From the NCBI GenBank assembly GCA_010093485.1, contig MU001506.1:1540916-1604915 (forward strand): 64,000 nucleotides of DNA, written 5' to 3'. Below, one piece after another: positions 12,336-21,654 of the stretch (position 1 is its first letter; every line of letters begins with the position of its first letter). The notes beneath the pieces were generated by a model. That model ran no database searches. It worked only from the letters and a program-made list of their open reading frames with translations, and had not been told where the DNA came from. The translations under genes were made by a program, and so were the position numbers. This stretch comes from Karstenula rhodostoma CBS 690.94. Lineage: Eukaryota; Ascomycota; Dothideomycetes; Pleosporales; Didymosphaeriaceae.

Positions 12336-12833
12336 CTACGAGCAAGGCATGCCGGGGAAGCGGCAGTTGGGATCGGCCTCTGGGTCAGCCGCTGGTTCGG
12401 CTTCGGCCTCAGCCTCAGCTTCGCGCTTGCCGATGGGCTGGCCAGGGAGCCTATGCCTGTTAGCGATCTGTCCAATGTACCGCACGTCACCTCACTTACC
12501 TGCGGAAACCAGAGTGCCAGCCAGGGTCAGCCTCAGCATTGCGCGAACATGGCATACCCGGGAAGCGGCAGTTGGGGTCGGCCTCTGGGTCGGCCTCTGG
12601 CTCAGCTTCACGTTTGCCAATGGGCTGGCCGGGGAGCCTACTCGCATCAGTGAAACCGTCTACTACATCTCACCGTACGCCACTTACCTGCGGAAGCCAG
12701 ATTGCCAGCCAGGATCAGCCTCAGCATCGCGCGAGCATGGCATGCCTGGGAAGCGACAGTTCGGATCGGGGAGGGCCGCACCGTAGACGGCAGTGCCAAG
12801 GATGGCGGCAAGGACGGTGGTCGTGAACTTCAT
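12336..12833 (-). CDS. Secreted Kex2/Ste13-type repeat precursor, candidate alpha-type mating pheromone
   Basis: Three exons (12833-12688, 12637-12500, 12450-12336) with introns of 50 and 49 nt give 132 aa. A signal peptide (MKFTTTVLAAILGTAVYG) is followed by three copies of NCRFPGMPC, each preceded by DP. Between copies lies GWQSGFRRLPGQPIG or GWHSGFRRLPGQPIG, then KR. After each KR comes a run of X-Ala/X-Pro dipeptides (EA, EP, DP, AA), the classic substrate of a Ste13-type dipeptidyl aminopeptidase after Kex2 cleavage. The nonapeptide resembles the two-Cys pheromones of filamentous ascomycetes (WC..PGQ.C type), with Asn in place of Trp and Met in place of Gln; the longer peptide shares W-H and P-G-Q-P with yeast alpha-factor. 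The last copy ends CS-stop. Architecture is seen directly; a pheromone role is inferred. A different Kex2-processed secreted peptide is the main alternative. Confidence 0.85.
12366..12761 (-). repeat. Tandem repeat units of the pheromone-like precursor
   Basis: The codon for Asn of NCRFPGMPC recurs at 12761, 12573 and 12368 (spacings 188 and 205 bp). Each full unit includes exon sequence, an intron with donor GTAAGTG at the same codon position, and the KR-EA linker. Spacing differs mainly because the number of X-Ala/X-Pro codons varies between copies. Confidence 0.9.
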
Positions 12834-12940
12834 GGTGATGAATGTGGACCGAATGAGGAATTGCAGTTGGAGATGCGTCGACTTGCGAAGGATTGGAGTT
12901 GATGTCGATGCCGGACTTGAGTAGCTTGGAGTCAAGGGGT

Positions 12941-12948
12941 ATTTATGC
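12941..12948 (-). promoter_or_regulatory. TATA-like element of the pheromone-like gene
   Basis: CATAAATA on the minus strand, about 110 nt before the ATG at 12833. The intervening sequence is C/A-rich and leads to the start context CACC-ATG. Confidence 0.4.
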
Positions 12949-13880
12949 TTTCAAGGCGACTTGACTGACATGTAATTGTTTGGTTGTAGCCTGACCCGTT
13001 ACATGATCCTCTATAGGCCCCGTAGAGATCAATAAAGGAAATATGGATATGCGGGGTGAATAGAGGCAGGAGGCGGTCACACGTGGCCCATGCTTCTATT
13101 GAGGTTCTATTGAGCGTCTGCATTCACTGGCAGCCAACGAGTTCCCTTGAACCAAGATTGTCGGCCACTATTCTCGACCGCTGCAGCTTCTCATGGAGGC
13201 TTACTGTGCAGACGATCTGAATGGTCGCCACTAGCAAGGGAAAACATGGCATCTGACGAGGATTGGCCATGGCATGGAGGAGGCGTCGAAACGGATAAGA
13301 AGGTGGTGAAAGTGCAAAGCGGAGGATTGCCGTTTTAGGATCTGAATAGACGCAAGAGAGGTCGAGTCTTGGCAGCGAGGAAGCCGCCATCCGCCATATC
13401 CATCCCGACAGCCCGGCTGAAAGATTGTCGGCGGGACACCTTTTGTGGTTCTGTGGGTTTGGAGGCAGGCCAGATGCTGGGTGGCGGCGGTGTGTACGGA
13501 AACACAGGGGCCGCCGGCTGTTGCCAACCTCGCGCTGTGCGGCCAGAACCGCGGCATGCAGAGCCTCTGAGCCGTCTATCTCTTGCTCGATGCGTAGCCG
13601 ACGGCCGCGCCCCGTGTGTGCAGGTTGTCAAGCGGTGCAGAACATGATGTGCGGGAGGTAGGTGGGCGTGGGCATGTGGGAGCAGCACGGCAGGTGCAGG
13701 CGGCTGGGGTTGGGTGGTCTGTGCACCAGATAGGCCACATGCATGGATCCATGGATATGCGCCGGTCACGTGTATGGCGATCACGTGTGTGGCGATCACG
13801 TGCATGGCGGTCCCCTGCATGCCGTCGGACGCAAAAGGCACTGAAGGCCGAGCGAGCGCGCAAGACGCAGCAGTGGAAGA
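12949..13880. other. Divergent intergenic region between pheromone-like gene and mitochondrial MetRS
   Basis: Carries the upstream regions of both genes. I see no credible ORF; the antisense frames are biased by GC content. The one notable element is the TCACGTG array listed separately. Confidence 0.5.
13766..13802. promoter_or_regulatory. Three TCACGTG motifs at 15-bp spacing upstream of MetRS
   Basis: TCACGTG occurs at 13766, 13781 and 13796 within a 15-bp tandem repeat (TATGGCGA-type spacer). The last copy ends 78 bp before the MetRS ATG. In yeasts TCACGTG is the Cbf1 site used at methionine and sulphur genes; use of the site here is inferred. Confidence 0.55.
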
Positions 13881-15854
13881 ATGCGCGCACGCCTCCTCAA
13901 CGCAACGGCGGCTGCGCCTCGCAGCGTCTGGCCGCGACACTCTCGCCCACGGGCATCATGGCCACGGGCCTGGACATGCAGCTCCTGCGCTCGCCGCCCG
14001 TTCGCGTCGCAGCAGTTGGCTCGCGACCACAAGCCGTACTACATCACCACGCCCATCTTCTACGTCAATGCCGGTTCGCATGCCCCCATGACACGGCCCC
14101 ACGCAGCCTGCCGGGCGGCTAACACTGCGCACCAGCGCCGCACGTCGGCCACCTCTACACGCTGGTGCTCACCGACATCCTCAAGCGATGGCGGGTGCTG
14201 AAGGGCGAGACGGCCCTCATGTGCACGGGGACGGATGAGCACGGCTTGAAGGTCCAGCGCGCGTCCGCGAAAGCCGGCATGGACCCGCAGCTGTTCTGCG
14301 ACCAGGGCGCCGCCCTCTTCAAGGAGCTCGCCGCCAGAGCCCTCGTCTCCAACGACCACTTCGTGCGCACCACCGACGCGGACCACAAGGACGCCGTCGC
14401 ATACGCTTGGGTACGCCAGCGCCCGCTCCCGCGGCCGCCACACAGGCTGACGGCTCGCAGTTCCTGCTCCAAGAGAAGGGCCTCATCTACATCAAGAAGC
14501 ACGAGGGATGGTACTCGGTGGCCGACGAGGCCTTTTACCCGCAGTCGGCCGTGCAGCCGCACCTCGATCCGCCGACTGGCCGCAAGATCATGGTACGTCC
14601 CCCTGCCGCACCCTCCTGCGCGCCACGTGCTGACTGGCGCCCTCCCAGACGTCGGTCGAGACGGGCAGTGAGGTCGAGTGGGCGTCGGAAGAGAACTACC
14701 ACTTCCGCCTTTCCCACTTCCGCGGCCCGCTTCTCCAGTTCTACCAGGAGAACCCAGAGTGGATCACACCCGCCCACCGCATGAAAGACGTCGTGCAAGC
14801 CGTCGAGTCGGGTCTGGAAGACTTGTCCATATCCCGTCCCTCAGAGCGCCTCGCGTGGGGCATACGCGTTCCCCAAGACAACTCGCAGACTATATATGTC
14901 TGGCTCGATGCCCTCATGAACTACGTCACCAAAGCCGGTTACCCATGGGCTCCTGGCCGCGACCACGCAGGTGGCTGGCCAGCAGACTGCCATGTTATTG
15001 GCAAGGACATTGTCCGCTTTCACTGCATCTACTGGCCTGCCTTTCTGATGGCTCTCGGCCTTCCACTTCCCAAGAGAATACTAACCCACGCGCACTGGAC
15101 TCTGGGCGGGTCAAAGATGTCAAAGTCCACCGGACGAGTCGTCGACCCCTTTCTTGCTCTAGACCGATTCGGCCCAGATGTAATGCGTTGCTACCTCGCA
15201 CACGACGGCGGTATTCAAGACGATGGCAACTACGATAATGTCCAGATTATCAAGCTGTACAACAACTTTTTGTGGGCCCAAGTCGGCAATCTTGTGTCGC
15301 GCATTACACGAGGAAAGAAATGGAGCGTACGAGGCGCGATCGAACGTATAGGTCCCCTGCCTGCTTCGGAGTGGGCCGAAGACCAAGGTTACAATTTCTA
15401 CAATACTTTGTCAACGTTTCCTTCCAGCGTTGCAGAGTCGTTAGACGCACATGACCCTCGTCGCGCTGTTCGCATCATCGCGGACTTGATCCGATCAGTA
15501 AGTTTTGCATCCGGGATGTCGACGCTGCTTTCTAACGGTTCTCAGTCAAATCAGTATGTCCAGAATTCCGCCCCATGGAAAAAGATCCTCGATTACGGCC
15601 CTGGTGCGCCTGGCGAAGAGGTCGACAAAATCGTGTACTTAGCGGCAGAGGCTTTGCGCATGGCCGGTATCCTCCTGCAGCCGTACATGCCGAACAAGGC
15701 GAAGACTATGCTTGATCAGCTAGGTGTGGACGACGCACGACGCACTTTCGAATACTGCGCCATTGGACGCGATATGCATTATGGAACACCCAAGGTTGAA
15801 TTGGGTGTGAAGTATGAAGGCGCGTTGTTTCCGCCTTTATCAAGCGAAGAGTAG
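13881..15854 (+). CDS. MSM1: Mitochondrial methionyl-tRNA synthetase
   Basis: Charges mitochondrial tRNA-Met with methionine. Five exons: 13881-14073, 14136-14410, 14461-14592, 14649-15497, 15546-15854, giving 585 aa. The N-terminus is Arg- and Ala-rich with no acidic residue (MRARLLNATAAAPRSVWPRH), as in mitochondrial presequences. The class I signature is formed across intron 1 (ITTPIFYVNA then APHVGHLYT, a HIGH-type HVGH), and KMSKST lies near residue 355. CTGTDEHGLKVQ and the KHEGWYSVADE insertion region are also present. An acceptor at 14440 would add ADGSQ but would make intron 2 only 30 nt, so 14460 is preferred. Intron 4 is 48 nt, in frame and stop-free, so its retention would simply insert 16 residues. 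Length matches the bacterial/mitochondrial short form without the cytosolic extensions. Confidence 0.95.
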
Positions 15855-16409
15855 GAAGTTCTTGTACAAAACATGACATGTAACATAACAACTCGTCCAT
15901 TTCTATGTGACGAGGCGCAGTACTTCGCACAGGCACTTGTATTATTACTGAGAATCGCTTTTGAACGTGTACACAATGATTGATTGCTTGGCCATCTTTA
16001 GATTGGCAATTGCGAATAAGTACCATAGTAGCTCAATTCGCCAACTTGAGCTCTGAAATGTTGTTGGATCCTCGGGCAGGAAGAGTACATGGCTGCACTC
16101 TGAAATCCCTCCTTCTCAGTCGAGCGCAGATTCGGGGGTTCGTTCTCATCACGAGACCTGCAGGTGGCCCCGGGGGAGTAATAGCGCACGGTTATACTTT
16201 CGGTCGCTGCTGTGTCGGCAAGGAAGGAAGGCGCAACCGAGTGCTCGCGACCAGTTGCCTCGCCTGCACACCTCTCCTGCTCTTTGCGCTCCACCCACAC
16301 ATACCACCCCTCGCCACAATAGTTCGGCGTCTTGTATCACTATCGTTACCGTTCCCACCGACCCCTACCTGCATTCCTTGCATGTACGGTATAGGACCGC
16401 GCAACCGCC
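15855..16409 (+). other. Intergenic region between MSM1 and NAA25
   Basis: Contains the MSM1 3' end and the NAA25 promoter and leader; the last 150 bp are C/T- and CACC-rich. No ORF called. Confidence 0.5.
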
Positions 16410-19400
16410 ATGGCCTTCAACTGGGACAAGCTCTGCAAGGCACAGCGTGACTACCCGAGACCAAAATTTGCTCTTGATGCAGTCGGCAAGCTCCTCAAGA
16501 AAAGGCCGACCGACCCATATCTTCTGGTACGCCCTACACCACAATAGTGGTGGCGTGCCGCTGTCTTTGGTTGAAGCCAAACCTGACCCTTGTAGGCATG
16601 GAAAGCCTCCACTTTGCTCAGGCTTGATCGTCGCGCAGACGAGGCCCTTTCCCTATTGACAAGTCTCTGTCAACAACACCCCCCAATTACTGACCCGAAC
16701 CTACTTCCGTTCATCTACAGTGGTATTCTGAATGCTTCGCGGCAATTGGACCCGAACGTCTCAACTTTGTCCACGGTCGGCGCAGAAGGGTTGAAAGCAT
16801 GGAAAAACGCAGCAAAGTTCCTTCCTAATAGGAAAGCGAAACTAAAGCTGTGGTCGGACCTGTTCGTCGTTGCGATGAAAGAAGAATGCTGGGAAGATGC
16901 TCGGCTGGTATGTGGCCTTTGCAACACTCCATATGGCCAGGCGGCTGATGTGCTGCAGGCGACTGTGCAAGCGAACAAGGAGGGTGTTGATCCCAAGTAC
17001 CGGAGAGCATTATACTACTCTTCGATATTGATACATCAGCTAGGTGGCGAGAGAAAAGCCGAGATTTCCAAAGGAACAGAAGAAATCGACAAAGGCATTC
17101 AGATTCAGCTTACCCTCGCTCAGAGACAGATGAAAGACGCCTATGATCATCTACCTAAGTCTACGGTGAGAAACACAATCCTTTTCCCGAGATTCATCGT
17201 TGACCCTCAAATAGGATGGTTTTTTTCAGGTTGCGACCATGAGTGATCTCCGTTTCATGGCTGCGATTTACGGACGCCAGAATCGCTGTGCAGAATTGCT
17301 CCAGCTATGGGCCAATCCGCCTCCCGCCGTGAAGAAAATCATCGACGGCGCTTCCTGGGACTTTGTGTTGCTTGGCATAGAAGTTGCCCATAGACAGAAA
17401 GAGTGGCAGCTCGTTGAAACCCTGTGCTACCGACTTATCGACAAGATTTGGCAACCTGGCAATCCGATGGCTGGTGACCCTTCTACAGTCAAGGTGAATT
17501 TGTTCAACATCTGCACCATGTGTTGGACAATATGGAAAAGCCTGCTCAACGCAACCGCCGGTCTTTATCCGGATGCAGAGTAAGTGCAAAAGACTTTGTG
17601 TGTTGAGTCAAATAACAGCTCGCTGATTAGGATCAGAGGTAAAATGAAGATCGAGAAGTTATATTCCCGTGTCTGGAATTCTCTTCCGCCACTTGACCTG
17701 CGAACGTACAGAGCCATAGGTCTAACGCAGTTGTCGTTGGAGTCCTACCTCGGCCATCCGATGCTCGATACCATCACCCGATTTTACTCTACGTGTTTCC
17801 GCAATCCGAGTTGTTTCCAAGATCTCCACCGCTTCGTAGCTCTCCTGTCTATCGAGGAACACAAAACTTTTCAGACCACAATCAGCGAGCACGCCCAGAA
17901 TTTAGGCACAATGACGAAAGATAACGAAGAGGGAGCATCAGAAGAAGACATCAAGGTACGTCATACACTCCGTCCATTTCTATCACTAAACGCTTCATAC
18001 AGCAGAGCATACGCGTGTGGCACGAAGCTGAGACGACAGTGTTGAAGTTCGAGCTTCTAATGATAGTGTCGTTATCTAAAAAGCCTGATTTGGTAGTGCT
18101 CGAAAGTTTCGTTGAAAACGCTCTTAGACTTTGGCACCTCCAATTGGAAGTTGAGGCAACAGACGGAGTGTATGGCTCCGACGCCTTTCTCCTAGCAGTC
18201 GAAGCCCTCATATACTTGTTCGAGACCACATCGCTCCCACAGTATCTCTACCAAGCCGCCGTGCTTACGCGACACTCTTTATCGCTTGATAGGCAACAGT
18301 ACGGTAGGGACCTTGCTTTGCTTTCGACACGACTTCATCTGCGACTCGGTTTGGGTACCGTCGCTTTTGAGCATTACAGTCGCGTTCGAGTTAAAGAGAT
18401 GCTGCATGACAATGTCGCGTGGATACCACTGTCGCGGATCTCTCAATCTCACCCATTTGGTGCGAGTGGCCCAAGAGGGTTTTCGGCTGACAACGAGTTG
18501 GAGAAGGTCATCTCGACTCTGTCGCGCATGGAGAATAAAATTGATGATTTGCTGTATGCGGATTTGCAGTATTTCGTGTACGACAAGGCTTTCGATCTCC
18601 TAGAACTAAAACGAAAACTACGCACGAGCTTGACAAAGCATTTCTGCATCATCGAGCGACGGCGTATTGCTCGATTGGCAGGGGCGCCTGTGGATACAAC
18701 GTTGGATTTGCCTTTGCGAAGTAAGAACTTGCTTTTGTCAGAACTTTCGATTTTCTCTTCTTAACCACTCTGCAGATGACGAGGATATATCAGACAATTG
18801 CCATTGGGACGCAGTCCCGGGACTAAAAAACATAGGGCCAGTTGGGCTCAAAAAAACCAACTTGATGTTACCTATCACCAAGCTGTGGGTACATAACTTT
18901 CGTACACTGATTGATGCTGTGAATGGCATTACGTTCAAAGAATTTCCCGCAGGCCATGTGAGTAAGACCCATGATTAAGGTGATGGAACAAGTGCTGATA
19001 GCGCTTGATATATCAGGCATTTCCTTCCTGCGAGCCTTTCACGCAAATGATGGAAAGTGCGGTAACGGGGATCGAAGAGCCTGAAAACGGAGCTCGATTC
19101 ACCGGAACTGAAATTTGTCTCAATGAATTCTACTGGAAGCCAATGGCTTGCATACTGCAGGCTATACTCCCAGCAGGTATGTAGGCACCAAGGATCTAGG
19201 CACCAGCGTTCACTGACACCGCTCTCAACCTAGAAAAACTTCCTGCTTGGTCGGAGACGAGGTCGCTTGAAGAAGCCTTCCAACGTGAGTTTCCGCTAAA
19301 CCCCGATGGCGATAATAGTAACTTGGCTGATGTTTATTGTAGACATTTTCAGCCAACTCGAGATCGATATAGGCGAGTTTCATCCAAATCTACTGCATGA

Positions 19401-19809
19401 CGACAATGCCGACTTCAACCGCGCACCAACCCTTACTGAAGATAGTCTCAATGAGGTTTATGGACGCTTGGAAGCGCTAAGAACTCTCAACCGACTCCTC
19501 GACTTCATGCGACCAATCTCGAAAGCACGAACCCACGCGCTTCACAAAGACATCACCGTCGCCAGGTGTGACCTTCTTCACCACTATGTTACTGAGTCTT
19601 ACCGACTGCATAAAACTCGCATACAAGCGATCATTGACCGCCTCCATAAAAGCGGCGCAGCTCACATCCGGGCGCTGCTTAGGTCCAGTAATACAGGAGT
19701 GGCGATAAACGGGGTAATAGCCGACGAGACTCTGAATCGTTACTCCAAAGAGTATGTTGATTCGGCCATCGAGGCACTGAATGGTGTCTTGAAGGTACAA
19801 TTGGGCTAG
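16410..19809 (+). CDS. MDM20: NatB N-terminal acetyltransferase auxiliary subunit (Mdm20/Naa25)
   Basis: Non-catalytic, ribosome-anchoring subunit of NatB, which acetylates nascent Met-Asp/Glu/Asn/Gln N-termini. Nine exons: 16410-16526, 16596-17165, 17230-17579, 17631-17955, 18003-18720, 18776-18957, 19017-19176, 19234-19284, 19343-19809; all junctions keep frame, 979 aa. The N-terminus has TPR-like helices (LDAVGKLLKKRPTDPYLLAW and LLRLDRRADEALSLL) typical of the family. The middle holds the NatB_MDM20 region (SLDRQQYGRDLALLSTRL); the C-terminus is helical, ending with the DSAIEALNGVLKV segment. Length is close to the usual 900-1000 aa. Introns are 45-70 nt. The final exon could splice further, but the TAG at 19807 is the simplest end. 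Family assignment is from the overall pattern and is confident. Confidence 0.9.
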
Positions 19810-20234
19810 GAGTTTTCGATGCATCTGTATGGCGTACTCCCGATAGATGTTTTCCGGTAGTTGGAGGCATTAATACACTCGATCAGTTTTATGAGTGGCG
19901 AAGGCCATAATGTTGCCTCTGGCTTTCAGAAGCAATGCACGGATGGGAAACCTTTGCATGGAACCGGTCTCTTGCAGGTAGTTATGTTTCCTCGAGGATC
20001 ATGCATTTCATAATTTCCATACAACAACAGAGTGCATTTGTCCTGCACGCGCCACTCCGGATGAGTTCACCCGCAACCCAAGACACCTCGTTAGCGCCGA
20101 CACCCACCACAACTTCAAATACAGACAATACCACAAGCAGCGCCATTACCACAACCATGAAAGCTCTTGTCTATCAAGACACACTTTTCGAGCTCCCTTT
20201 TCCCGGTTAGGTCCTTTTGTACCATTTTTCAATC
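19810..20234 (+). other. Intergenic region before the EthD gene
   Basis: 425 bp with the NAA25 3' end and the EthD promoter. An ACC/ACA-rich, Thr-coding frame at 20060-20210 ends just before the EthD ATG; I do not think it is a separate gene. Confidence 0.45.
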
Positions 20235-20970
20235 ATGGACAACCACGTCTTCGCGTTCCCGTTGCTTCGTCCTGAGACAGGCTCTAACAAGCAGCCCTAT
20301 CTCCGCCTCCTCATATTCATTAACAAGAAAAAAGCCATCTCGCAAGAAGCCTTCCATGTCTGGTGGCGCAGTGTGTAGGTCACACCCGGGTGTCGAGAAG
20401 AATGTCTTGTACACAGAGGTTACTTAATCCCACTTTGCTGCTTATATTAACTTGGTACCCGCGCGTCTAGGCATGCTGATCTTGCGGTTGCGGTGGAAGG
20501 GTTTGGCGGGGTATGTTCGAGATACATACAGGTACTTCTCCCTGCTGGACCTGGCTGTTTCGATTATTACATGGAGTAGTAGGCGGGAAAAGGAGCCACT
20601 GATGAAGATGGTAGATGCATACGACGCCAGATCACAAAGAACGACTTGTCAAGTGCGGTATGCAGCCCCTACCCTTTGACGGCATGGGCGAAATGCACGT
20701 CCGCAGCCTCGACGACTGGGTTGCGTTTCAGCGGAGTCCAGCGTTCGTCACGGCAATGGGAGGTACTTGCCCCTTTTCTTTTCCTGCGTATGCATTACTA
20801 AGCGCTTAGACGACGCGACGAACTTCATGGAGGGAGAGATGAGCGTTATGCTAGGGTACGACTGTTTGATCTATGGAAAGACTGTGGGTGGCGGGGGAAC
20901 GGATGGCATCCTACCGGAACCCACGAGGGCGAGCGGCGGGAGCGAGGTGGGAGCGAAGGCGAAGCTTTGA
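20235..20970 (+). CDS. EthD-domain (ferredoxin-like, dimeric alpha-beta barrel) protein
   Basis: Four exons (20235-20374, 20471-20531, 20615-20762, 20810-20970) give 169 aa. The splice at 20374/20471 rebuilds FHVWWRSVHADLAV, the typical EthD W-x-x-x-H region near the end of the first helix. The next junctions give RYIQMHTTPDHKER and GEMHVRSLDDWVAFQRSP, again family hallmarks, and the C-terminus ends with GEMSVMLGYDCLIYG plus a Gly-rich tail. Introns are 96, 83 and 47 nt; the first two are longer than most here. Fungal members include small enzymes of polyketide and quinone metabolism, but many are of unknown function. No biosynthetic enzymes lie nearby, so the substrate cannot be inferred. 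Confidence 0.85.
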
Positions 20971-21654
20971 ACGGGGTCGCGATGGCGGGCATGTTTGCAA
21001 GTCTATAGACGTTCACAGGAACAAGGATCAGGTACGGACTGGTTGGACAAGTACGCATTGTATTTCTCCACATCGTTGAATCAATTAAATCTTCATCCGC
21101 ATCATCTGTAAAACGGCAATGCGGATCCAGTGTGCTCTGAACAAATTTAGACGGAAACCAAGCCAAATACGCCGCCAGTGCAGTGTCGTCATCTTGACAA
21201 CCAAAGAAGAGTAGCAACTCAACGAAAATCAAAGCTGGGGGAATCTCAAAGAGCGCTTGGATGCGATGAAAAAAACAAGGAGGACGGCTCGAAGTCCTTC
21301 ATAGAAAAAGGACAGTCAACCTGCAAGTGCGATAAGGTATGCAAGAGCGAGGCGTGAAACAGGTGAGCTGAATCACCCAGAACGCCCAGGATGCTCGGAA
21401 TTACATGGATGGGGAAACGTGCCCGCCCTGCCGGGTGGTATTATTCTGTACATGTTGACACATGGAAGGGCCCACGGATCCAGTCCTAGTCCCGTATTAG
21501 AACCAAAGATTAAAAAAGGCACGAGTAGAAATATATGGTTCCTGCGTAATAATCCGCGCAGTGGTCGTAAATCTGGACGATTGGAACCTCGTTCGTGAGG
21601 GAAAGTGTTGTAAACGTGATACAGTCATTTTGAAAGTCGCGTCTCGAGGCCACC
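20971..21654. other. Convergent intergenic region
   Basis: Lies between the 3' ends of the EthD and RhoGAP genes. It holds both 3' UTRs; the RhoGAP side is AT-rich around 21480-21550. No ORF or RNA gene seen. Confidence 0.5.

Noticed and set aside
12336..12833. Dikaritin-type ribosomal peptide precursor (ustiloxin-like)
   Set aside because: Also Kex2-processed, but such cores carry Tyr and sit beside DUF3328 and tyrosinase genes; there is neither a core Tyr nor such neighbours here.
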